19,784 bases of DNA from CAZTHL01 sp964613585 (GTDB lineage: Bacteria > Pseudomonadota > Alphaproteobacteria > DSM-16000 > Inquilinaceae), in assembly GCA_964613585.1 (NCBI GenBank), contig CAZTHL010000070.1, positions 1 to 19,784 of the forward strand. Direction: 5' to 3'. This document shows positions 13,845 to 19,784 of the stretch, one piece after another. The notes beneath the pieces are model-generated. The model was given only the letters and a program-made list of their open reading frames with translations, searched no databases and was not told the origin of the DNA. A program made the translations under genes and the position numbers. The first letter of the stretch is position 1, and the number at the start of each line of letters is the position of its first letter.

Positions 13845-13886
13845 CCGCGGTCGTGCCCCCGCGGTCGTGCCTCCGCGGTCGTGCCC
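13845..13886. repeat. 14-bp tandem repeat, three copies
   Basis: Three units of ccgcggtcgtgccc (second unit ends cct) lie between the palindromic element and the Shine-Dalgarno of the next gene. Confidence 0.88.
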
Positions 13887-13908
13887 TGGAAGAGGCCAAG
13901 GAATCGCC

Positions 13909-15153
13909 ATGTCACAGGATTTGGAGCGCGTGGTCGTCATCAACGACCGGTCGGTGGCGCGGGGCGGGGCGACCGGGCTCGCCCTGAGGTCGGCCGAGCT
14001 GCTGGCCGGTCGGGGCGTGCCGGTGACCTTCCTCACCGGCGACAGCGGCCCCGGCGACGACAGCCCGGGCCACGGCGGGGCCGAGCGAGCCTATGACCTG
14101 GCCTGCCTGGGCAGCGGCGGCCTGCTCGAGAGGCCCCTGGCCAGCCGCCTGGTGGACGGCATCTACAATCGCGGCGCGGCGCGCTTCGTGGCCGGCTGGA
14201 TCGACGCGCACGACACGCCCGGCACCGTCTATCACCTGCACGGCTGGTCGCAGATCCTGTCCCCGGCGGTGTTCTCGGCCCTGCGCCGGGTCGGCGACCG
14301 GCTGGTGGTGTCGGCCCACGACTTCTTCCTGGTCTGCCCCAATGGCGGATACGCCAATCACCGCCGTCAGACCGCCTGCCCGTTGACGCCCCTGGGCGCC
14401 CGCTGCGTCGCTACCCACTGCGACAAGCGCAGCTATCCCGACAAGCTCTGGCGAGTCGCGCGGTCGCTGGCACTCAAGTCCACCCTGGCATGGGAGGGCG
14501 GATCGCCGCGGATCGCGACGATCCATCCCGCGATGCATCCCTGGCTGGAGCGCGGCGGCGTCCCGGCTGACAGCCTTGTGGCCGTGCGCAACCCGGTGGA
14601 GCCGTTCACGCCCGAGCGGGTCAACGCCGAGGACAACCGGGAGATCCTGTTCGTCGGCCGGGTTCATGCGGAGAAGGGCCTGCATCTGGCGGCGGCGGCG
14701 TGCCGGCAGGGCGGCCTGTCCCTTCGGGTCGTGGGCGACGGGCCGATGCGGCCGCGGCTCGAGCGGGACTTTCCCGAGCTCACCTGGGACGGCTGGCGGA
14801 GCCACGGCGAGATCGCCGCCATCGCCCGCCGGGCCCGCGCGCTGGTGATGCCCAGCCTCTATCCCGAGCCGTTCGGCCTGGTGGCTCTGGAGGCCATGCG
14901 AAGCGGCCTGCCGCTGGTCTGCTTCGCCGACGCCTTCGTCGGCCGCGAGGCCGCCGGGCTGGGCGCGGCCGTGCTGGCCGAGGAGAAGACCGTGCCGGCG
15001 CTCGCCGCCGCGCTGGGCCGGCTGGCGGACGATGCGCGTGTGCGGGAGCTCAGCGTCAACGCCTTCCTGCGGAGCGGCGGGTTGGCCAGCACGCCCGAGG
15101 AGTGGGCGGACCGGCTGCTGAGCCTGTACCGCGGCCGGCTCGACCGCCGGTGA
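13909..15153 (+). CDS. Family 4 glycosyltransferase (GT-B fold)
   Basis: A retaining GT-B glycosyltransferase of 414 residues. The N-terminal domain has the glycine-rich GGATGLALRSAELLA (19-33) and SAHDFFLVCPNGGY (135-148). A group of four cysteines (143, 157, 166, 171) lies within the next 30 residues, a pattern seen in a GT4 subgroup and perhaps metal-binding. The donor domain has FVGRVHAEKGLHLA (248-261), VVGDGP and the EX7E motif EPFGLVALE (320-328), the nucleotide-sugar site. The ATG at 13909 follows AAGGA by 6 nt; the open frame extends upstream to 13411 but there overlaps the pyruvyl transferase gene. It is the last gene of the operon, separated from the others by the palindrome and tandem repeat. 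Confidence 0.92.
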   Translation: MSQDLERVVVINDRSVARGGATGLALRSAELLAGRGVPVTFLTGDSGPGDDSPGHGGAERAYDLACLGSGGLLERPLASRLVDGIYNRGAARFVAGWIDAHDTPGTVYHLHGWSQILSPAVFSALRRVGDRLVVSAHDFFLVCPNGGYANHRRQTACPLTPLGARCVATHCDKRSYPDKLWRVARSLALKSTLAWEGGSPRIATIHPAMHPWLERGGVPADSLVAVRNPVEPFTPERVNAEDNREILFVGRVHAEKGLHLAAAACRQGGLSLRVVGDGPMRPRLERDFPELTWDGWRSHGEIAAIARRARALVMPSLYPEPFGLVALEAMRSGLPLVCFADAFVGREAAGLGAAVLAEEKTVPALAAALGRLADDARVRELSVNAFLRSGGLASTPEEWADRLLSLYRGRLDRR

Positions 15154-15172
15154 GGGCGCGCGTGGCGCCCTC
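15152..15172 (+). terminator. Stem-loop at the end of the EPS operon
   Basis: Perfect 8-bp arms GAGGGCGC and GCGCCCTC enclose a 5-nt loop, and the hairpin overlaps the stop codon of the last operon gene. No T-run follows, so if it terminates it would do so as an L-shaped or Rho-assisted site, or it may protect the 3' end. Confidence 0.5.
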
Positions 15173-15229
15173 GTGACGCGTGAGCCGACCCGACGGCATG
15201 TCCCGGGATCGGCGCGGGCCACCTCCGTG

Positions 15230-15335
15230 GTCACCGCGAGCGAAGCACGGCGGTCCAGGGTTTTCAGTTCCCGGATCCGGGAACCAATCCGGATGGCTTC
15301 GCTGCGCTCGCCATGACGCCCGGGTCGAGACCCGG
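15230..15335. repeat. Palindromic intergenic repeat between convergent genes
   Basis: GTCACCGCGAGCGAAGC at 15230-15246 is the imperfect inverse of GCTTCGCTGCGCTCGCCATGAC at 15295-15316. In the middle is a perfect 18-bp palindrome, GTTCCCGGATCCGGGAAC (15267-15284), and at the right edge a hairpin CCGGGTC/GACCCGG (15320-15335). This layout matches palindromic intergenic repeats common in alphaproteobacterial genomes. Its place between two genes that point at each other suits a bidirectional terminator. Confidence 0.7.
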
Positions 15336-15355
15336 ACCGGCACCGCCGGACGGTC

Positions 15356-17131
15356 TCAGCTGCCGCTGCGCACCAGCCGGATCCGCCGTGCCGTCAGGTC
15401 GCCGCCGCGGGCGTTCTCTCCGGGGCCGGTCGTGAACTCCAGCACGGAGCCCGGCGCCAGCTCCACATCGGGCAGCGACAGGCGCAGCATGCCTGTGGTC
15501 TCGCCGCGATAGAGCACCGTGCCATCCAGCGTGACCGTTACCGAGATGCCGTCCTCCGACCGGTGGACCAGCCGCCAGACGCCCTCGACGTCCACCGTGG
15601 CCGCGGCGGCGGCCGTGTACGCCTCCGCCACCGCATAGCGCTCGGCGCGGTCCCGGCCGCGCGCGAAGACGACGGGGTTGACGTCCTGGGCGGTGACCCG
15701 GAGCGGGCGCAGCCGGCTGTGGCCGACATAGGGGGACCACGGCTCCGACCGTAGCGCCCCGCCGCCCTGGGTGGTGAGAGGCAGACGCTCGCCGGCGTCG
15801 CCGACGGCCCGGTAGGACCACCGCGTGCCGAACCCGCCCGAGCCGCGCCGCGCGCCGGCTCCGTTGAATTGGTGAAAGCTGTCGCCGAGCAGCCGCTGCG
15901 GCCCCAGCATGACGCCCTCGCCGAGCGCCACCGGCCGGTCCCCGGCGAGGATCAACGGCCGCTCGGGGTCGAGGACGAGGGCGGGGCCGGGCACCGCCGC
16001 GCCGGCGGCGTCGCGGGCCGTGATGCCGTCGGCCAGGGTCACCGGGCGAGGTTCGCCCCAAATCACGAGGGCCGCCTCGCCGAACCGGAAGGCGTAGGTC
16101 ATGGCATCGGGGCTGACGTCGCGGGGGTTGCCGTGCGCCCTGAGCAGGTCGCCGATCCGCCGAAACGCCCTCCCGGCGGGCAGCACCGAGCCGTCGCCGC
16201 GCAGCAGGCCCATGTTGGCGAAGTGGCTCTCCTCGCGCAGCGCGTACCAGTGCGCCGAACGCACACCCGCGGCCGCCAGCGCCGTCACCATCCTGACCAG
16301 GTAGTCGGCCGCGGCCTCCGGCGTCCCGGTCTCCTGCCCCACCTCGGTGGCATGGATGGGTACGCGGTCCTCGCCCATGGCCTCGTCGAGCAACGCGATG
16401 TGCTCCGCCACATGCTCGGGCGCGCTGGTGTAGGGGTGGATCACCACGCCGTCCAGGTGCTCGAGCGCTCCGAGCGCGAAGAGCCGGCGGAAGTAGTCGA
16501 CGGGGACGGCCAGCGTCGACCCGCCCAGCACCGGGATGTCGGGGTGCCTCGGTGTCACCGTCCGGCGCACCTCCCGCAGGATCTCGACATAGGCAGGGCC
16601 GCGGGCGGCGTAGGGCGCGTCGCGGACCACGCCCTCCACGAAGTCCTGGCTGTTGAACTCGTTGCCGATCTCGACGGCGTCGATGGCGGGGAAGCGGTCC
16701 AGCGCGGCGGCGATGAAGTGCGCCAGCGCCCGTCGTCCCGCGGCGTCATGCGCCGTGCCGCCATGGGCCTCGTGGATCAGGTCGAGGACGATCGTCACGG
16801 AGACGTCGCCCAGGTGATCGAGGTAGGTGGCCCTTCGGCCGGTGAGGTCGTGGCGGCCGGGGGCGACCGCGATCTCGCTCCAGCGCACCGTGTCGCGGAT
16901 GGCGTCGACGCCGATCCGCTCGGCGCCGGCCATGAGGGTGAGCGGCCAGCCATGGCCGAAATGGGTCACCGCGCCCAGGGTCATGGCCGGCGGCTCCTGC
17001 CCGTGAGCGCCGATGGGGCCGTGAGCGCCGATGGGCAACGCCAGGGCCAGGGCGATCGCCGCCAGCCGTCCTCCACCCCGGGACCGGCGACCGGTGGTGG
17101 GGATTCCGGGCTGGTCCGCGGCGCGCGGCAT
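15356..17131 (-). CDS. Secreted glycoside hydrolase (clan GH-A-like, GH39/PslG-like)
   Basis: A 591-residue exported enzyme predicted to cleave a polysaccharide. The N-terminus has a basic stretch followed by a hydrophobic core (LAAIALALALPIGA, ~23-36), a signal peptide with probable cleavage before QEPP (~45). The (beta/alpha)8 domain shows AVEIGNEFNSQ with the acid/base Glu at about 158, and HATEVGQET with the nucleophile Glu at about 263, the two-carboxylate pattern of clan GH-A; VVIHPYTSA and SAHWYALRE fit too. The last 120 residues are beta-rich (RVTVTLDGTVLYRG-like segments) and may bind carbohydrate. The ATG ending at 17131 is preferred over the more upstream ATG because GGGAG precedes it. 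It converges on the EPS operon, suggesting release, trimming or remodelling of that polymer. The exact GH family is uncertain. Confidence 0.82.
   Translation of the reverse strand: MPRAADQPGIPTTGRRSRGGGRLAAIALALALPIGAHGPIGAHGQEPPAMTLGAVTHFGHGWPLTLMAGAERIGVDAIRDTVRWSEIAVAPGRHDLTGRRATYLDHLGDVSVTIVLDLIHEAHGGTAHDAAGRRALAHFIAAALDRFPAIDAVEIGNEFNSQDFVEGVVRDAPYAARGPAYVEILREVRRTVTPRHPDIPVLGGSTLAVPVDYFRRLFALGALEHLDGVVIHPYTSAPEHVAEHIALLDEAMGEDRVPIHATEVGQETGTPEAAADYLVRMVTALAAAGVRSAHWYALREESHFANMGLLRGDGSVLPAGRAFRRIGDLLRAHGNPRDVSPDAMTYAFRFGEAALVIWGEPRPVTLADGITARDAAGAAVPGPALVLDPERPLILAGDRPVALGEGVMLGPQRLLGDSFHQFNGAGARRGSGGFGTRWSYRAVGDAGERLPLTTQGGGALRSEPWSPYVGHSRLRPLRVTAQDVNPVVFARGRDRAERYAVAEAYTAAAAATVDVEGVWRLVHRSEDGISVTVTLDGTVLYRGETTGMLRLSLPDVELAPGSVLEFTTGPGENARGGDLTARRIRLVRSGS
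17001..17036. repeat. 18-bp in-frame duplication in the hydrolase leader
   Basis: Two tandem 18-bp units (ccgtgagcgccgatgggg and a copy differing at its last base) encode a repeated IGAHGP/IGAHGQ-like block just before the predicted signal-peptide cleavage site. The reading frame is kept. Confidence 0.85.
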
Positions 17132-17481
17132 GACGATACTTCTCCCTCGTCGGCACGCCAAGGGCGTGCACGGAACGCGGCGACCCCGTGAGATTGCATC
17201 CAAGACGAGAAAAAGAAGTTACTTCCAGCCGCCGCGTCGCGCGCAGGCGAAGGCAAGGCGGGGCCCTACAGCGCCGGAGGCTCGTTATCGCCGCAAATCT
17301 CTACGAGGCCAATGCCGTTCCCCCTTCCCGACCACTCGAAAAAATATTGGATGATAGAAATAGATCTATTGTCTTGCCTACGAGGTACTTCGTCCTCGCC
17401 ATCGAGATCTGTGCCTGCCTGAGCGTGGCAGCCGGGGGTGGCCGCTCGCCCTGTGCAAGGCGAGGTCAGCCCCGGCCGGTC
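17132..17481. other. Spacer upstream of the glycoside hydrolase
   Basis: No gene is supportable in these 350 nt. The stretch separates two genes on the minus strand, so the hydrolase probably has its own promoter here. The most distinct part is the AT-rich island at 17337-17375. Confidence 0.6.
17337..17375. promoter_or_regulatory. AT-rich island with a perfect 12-bp palindrome
   Basis: Within DNA of high GC content, about 40 bases are strongly AT-rich (ctcgaaaaaatattgg... onward). They contain the perfect palindrome AATAGATCTATT at 17359-17370, about 230 nt upstream of the hydrolase start. A regulator-binding site or part of a promoter is plausible; no protein can be assigned. Confidence 0.4.
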
Positions 17482-18672
17482 TCATTCCGCGGCTTCCGCG
17501 AGTTCCTCTGCCGGGAGGATCGCAGGCTCGATGCCGTGCTCGGCCAGGCGGGCGCGGATGCCGCGGGCGAACGCCGCTCCGTTGAACTGGGCGGCGTGGG
17601 CGGCGATGCGCGCGGGCGAGAGGCGCGGCCGCAGTTCCGCCTCGAAGCGCTGCACCGCCTCGGCCAGCCCGTCGGCGCCTTGCGTCTCGAACAGCAGGCC
17701 CGTCTCGCCGTCCTTGACGGTGTCGAGCGCGCCGCCGCGGCCATAGGCGATCACCGGCCGGCCCGACGCCATGGCCTCCACGGGCACGATCCCGAAATCC
17801 TCCTCGCCCGGGTAGATCAGCGCCTGGCAGCGGGCCAGGTGCCATCGGAGGGTGTCGAAGGGAACCGGGCCCAGGAATGTGACATGGGCGGGGGCGCGGC
17901 GCCGCAGCGGCTCGAGCCCCTGGCCGTCGCCGATGACCACCAGCCGGCGGCCGAGGCGGGCGAACGCGTCGACGGCGATGTCCGGCCTCTTGTAGGGCGC
18001 CAGCTCGCCCGCCCACAGGTAGAAGTCGCCGATCTCGTCGCGCGGTGCCGGAGAGAAGTCCTCCACGGCCACCGGCGGGAACACCACCGTCGCCTCCCGT
18101 CGGTAGTATTTGCGGATGCGGTCTGCCACGTGCGTGGAGTTGGCGATGAAGTCGTCGACCCGCAGGGCGCTCACCGCGTCCCACTGGCGCAGCCGGTGGG
18201 CCAGGCCCGGCATCGCCGCGCGGGTCAGCCGCCCGGCGTTCCGGTGATAAATAGGATACTGGTCCCAGAGATAGCGCATCGGGCTGTGGCAGTAGCAGAG
18301 ATGCGGCGCCTCGGGCGGCGGGATCACGCCCTTGGCCGGTCCGCTTTCGCTGGAGATCACCAGGTCGTAGCCGGAGAGATCCAGCGCCTCCAGCGCCCGC
18401 GGCATCAGAGGCAGGTACTTCTGATAGAGGCGCCGGGCCAAGGGCAGTCGATCAATGAAGGTGGTGGTGATCCGGTGTCGGGCGATGGTCGGGGAGATCG
18501 CCGCCGGGTCGTGGACGTGGGTGAAGATGTCGGCGTCCGGAAACAGGCGGCAAAGATGCTCCAGCACCTTCTCGCCACCGCGCATCTTGACCAGCCAGTA
18601 GTGGATGATCGCGACCTTCATCCGCCGCCGGCGCCGCCGGCGGCCCCGCAGCAGTGAGGGTTCATGGCCCAT
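17482..18672 (-). CDS. Family 4 glycosyltransferase (WbaZ/MtfB-like)
   Basis: A GT-B glycosyltransferase of 396 residues (379 from the internal Met). VAIIHYWLVKMRGGEKVLE forms the N-terminal strand and loop. CYCHSPMRYLWDQYP is characteristic of the WbaZ/MtfB group, often mannosyltransferases. FIANSTHVADRIRKYY, LWAGELAPYKRPDIAVDAF and the EX7E motif EDFGIVPVE complete the donor domain. Family members begin at the methionine of MKVAIIHYW (ending 18621), where no Shine-Dalgarno exists; GGAG with 6-nt spacing instead supports the ATG ending at 18672, adding a 17-residue leader with seven consecutive arginines. It is not in the plus-strand operon but probably serves the same polymer or the cell envelope. 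Its stop lies 350 nt before the hydrolase gene on the same strand. Confidence 0.9.
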   Translation of the reverse strand: MGHEPSLLRGRRRRRRRMKVAIIHYWLVKMRGGEKVLEHLCRLFPDADIFTHVHDPAAISPTIARHRITTTFIDRLPLARRLYQKYLPLMPRALEALDLSGYDLVISSESGPAKGVIPPPEAPHLCYCHSPMRYLWDQYPIYHRNAGRLTRAAMPGLAHRLRQWDAVSALRVDDFIANSTHVADRIRKYYRREATVVFPPVAVEDFSPAPRDEIGDFYLWAGELAPYKRPDIAVDAFARLGRRLVVIGDGQGLEPLRRRAPAHVTFLGPVPFDTLRWHLARCQALIYPGEEDFGIVPVEAMASGRPVIAYGRGGALDTVKDGETGLLFETQGADGLAEAVQRFEAELRPRLSPARIAAHAAQFNGAAFARGIRARLAEHGIEPAILPAEELAEAAE

Positions 18673-18678
18673 GACCTT

Positions 18679-18682
18679 CTCC
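18679..18682 (-). promoter_or_regulatory. Shine-Dalgarno supporting the longer GT4 start
   Basis: GGAG (within GGAGAAGG on the minus strand), 6 nt before the ATG ending at 18672. The family-conserved Met ending at 18621 has no such site. Confidence 0.45.
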
Positions 18683-19027
18683 GATCCGCGGGTGACGGGG
18701 GCTCGAGAGGTGGCCGGAGCGATCGCCCCGTCACGCCGCGCGTCGCCATGCGTCACGGAGCCCGTCCCCAGCGCCCGCGGACGGAGTTAGCGGGCCACGG
18801 TAAAGGCGCGGTTAACGGGTCCGAGGCCGCCGCAGCCGGCGGGAGCGAAGGCGCCACCGGGCCAAGGACGGCGGCGGTCCGCGTGCCACGTCCACGCATC
18901 CGGCGCTGCTTCGCCGTGGTCGCCTCGCCCGAGACAGGTCGTCGAGGCACGGCCCGTGAACCCGGCAGATTGACCGGACCGAAGACGTTACGAGAGCGGC
19001 ACAAAGACAAAGTTCTCCAGCGCGCTC

Positions 19028-19173
19028 GTCATCCCAGGCGACGCGGGGCGGCCCAGCCTTTGCTTGGCTGCGGCAAGACACCGGGCGTGCCACCTCGGCT
19101 ACGCCGCCGGCTGGACCAAGCTGGGGCCGCGGTGGCCGCTGGTCATTCGCGCCCGCCAGCTGGGCCGCATGAC
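19028..19173. repeat. Degenerate palindromic intergenic repeat
   Basis: GTCAT at 19028 and ATGAC at 19169 form the ends, and GCGGCCCAGC (19048-19057) is the perfect inverse of GCTGGGCCGC (19159-19168). The arms are offset by a 15-nt insertion on the left side. It resembles the GTCAT-ended repeat between the convergent genes at 15230, but more decayed. Confidence 0.45.
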
Positions 19174-19289
19174 GTCGCAGCCGGCCCGGCCGCCGAGCGC
19201 CGCCGGGGCAGGCTGACCGCGCCGCCGCCCCACTCGGCGTCCGGGAAGCCCACGGGATGGGAGCGGCAAGGACGCCGCCCCTCGGGGGG

Positions 19290-19784
19290 TCACGGCACGG
19301 CGACGAGGCCGTAGCGCAGGGCGGCGACCACGGCTTGGCGGCTGGTCGGCACCTCGAGCTTCTCGCGCGCGTTCATCAGGTGGAACTCGACGGTCTTCGG
19401 CGTGCAGCCGAGGATCCGCGCCGTCTCGGCCGCGGTCTTTCCCTGGCCGGTCCAGTGCAGCACCTGCTTCTCGCGCGGCGTCAGGTACGGTGGCTGCGCC
19501 GGAAGCGGCTTGCCCGTGCGCGCGAGCTCGATGGCCCGCTGATGCACATACACGGCCGCCATGTGGACGATGAACTGAATGTTCAGCCCGAACTCGGCGG
19601 CCCGGTCGGTGGCGAAGCTGAGACTGGCGCCGCGGCCGCCGTCCTGCACCGGCACCGTGTAGCCGGAGATGATGCCGAAGCGGATGGCCTCGCGCAGGAA
19701 CCGCCGCTGCGTGCGATTGGCGTTCTCCATCTCCTCGTGGCAGTTCCAGTAGAAGGGAACGAGGCTGCTCTTCGCGCGCTGCAC
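19290..19784 (-). CDS. LuxR-type autoinducer-binding regulator, N-terminus outside the window
   Basis: The visible 164 residues are the C-terminal two thirds of a quorum-sensing LuxR-family transcription factor; the usual length is about 240. The first half is the end of the autoinducer-binding domain: PFYWN holds the conserved Trp, and FGIISGYTVPVQDGGRGASLSF matches the conserved Gly/Pro strand and the loop after it. The HTH domain runs from LTPREKQVLHWTGQGKTAAETA through ILGCTPKTVEFHLMNAREKL to the stop codon. The GTG at the window edge is most likely internal. No luxI-type synthase is in the window. It may regulate the adjacent polysaccharide genes, but nothing in the sequence proves this. 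Confidence 0.9.
   Translation of the reverse strand: MQRAKSSLVPFYWNCHEEMENANRTQRRFLREAIRFGIISGYTVPVQDGGRGASLSFATDRAAEFGLNIQFIVHMAAVYVHQRAIELARTGKPLPAQPPYLTPREKQVLHWTGQGKTAAETARILGCTPKTVEFHLMNAREKLEVPTSRQAVVAALRYGLVAVP

Larger units (their letters stand above)
18673..19289. other. Gene-free stretch between GT4 and luxR-type gene
   Basis: Open frames here are short, overlapping and Arg/Pro/Ala-rich, without recognisable domains. The stretch must carry the promoter of the minus-strand GT4 gene, but I see no clear boxes and no obvious lux-box-like 18-20 bp dyad. A degenerate palindromic repeat lies at about 19028-19173. Confidence 0.6.

Noticed and set aside
13912..15234. 440-codon minus-strand frame opposite the GT4 gene
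   Set aside because: No domain similarity, while the plus strand has clear GT4 motifs and a Shine-Dalgarno.
15869..17191. 440-codon plus-strand frame
   Set aside because: Antisense to the glycoside hydrolase, whose frame has a signal peptide and catalytic motifs; the plus frame is a high-GC shadow.
17188..18657. 489-codon plus-strand frame
   Set aside because: Antisense to the WbaZ-like GT4 gene and without recognisable motifs.
18812..19093. 93-codon minus-strand frame
   Set aside because: Lies on a degenerate palindromic repeat and is Arg/Ser-rich without a domain or Shine-Dalgarno.

Overview
The window is GC-rich chromosomal DNA. Protein signatures (an ExoY-type initiating sugar transferase ending in the RG[AS][HY]-like tail seen in rhizobial ExoY, an RHH_4-type ribbon-helix-helix protein, Entner-Doudoroff genes, a LuxR-type regulator) and palindromic intergenic repeats containing GCTTCG...GCTCGCCATGAC point to an alphaproteobacterium, probably Rhodospirillales-like. 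The species cannot be named from the sequence alone.

Left end (1-2522): a 15-bp tandem repeat touches the window edge. Next are two small ribbon-helix-helix regulators transcribed away from each other (89-400 minus, 612-773 plus). They are followed by a divergent pair for 2-keto-3-deoxygluconate metabolism: KDPG aldolase eda (minus) and KDG kinase kdgK (plus). The kinase makes KDPG and the aldolase splits it to pyruvate and glyceraldehyde-3-phosphate.

Repeat-rich spacer (2523-4330): about 1.8 kb holding only one weakly supported small single-TM protein (3270-3491). Two diverged copies of a structured repeat (near 2770-2885 and 3868-3985) flank it. Each copy has an identical 11-bp-arm hairpin. 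A 17-bp x2 and a 16-bp x5 tandem repeat also lie here.

Exopolysaccharide operon (4331-15153, all plus): ExoY-like phosphoglycosyltransferase, Wzc/ExoP-like co-polymerase with BY-kinase domain, sulfotransferase, Wzx-type flippase, Wzy-type polymerase, GT2 glycosyltransferase, polysaccharide pyruvyl transferase, GT4 glycosyltransferase. Spacing is tight or overlapping except for a 229-nt gap that contains a roughly 136-bp near-perfect palindrome and a 14-bp x3 tandem repeat. The logic is a Wzx/Wzy-dependent polymer: ExoY primes undecaprenyl phosphate, the GTs extend the unit, the pyruvyl transferase and sulfotransferase would add acidic groups, Wzx flips, Wzy polymerises and the kinase/co-polymerase controls chain length. 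No outer-membrane exporter (Wza/OPX) and no phosphotyrosine phosphatase is visible here. A strong hairpin immediately follows the last stop codon.

Right end (15154-19784): facing the operon, on the minus strand, are a secreted clan-A-type glycoside hydrolase (possible PslG-like matrix enzyme) and a further GT4 glycosyltransferase. A 617-nt gene-free stretch follows, then the 3' part of a LuxR-type autoinducer-binding regulator whose N-terminus lies outside the window. A palindromic repeat sits between the convergent genes at about 15230-15335, and an AT-rich island with a perfect 12-bp palindrome lies upstream of the hydrolase.
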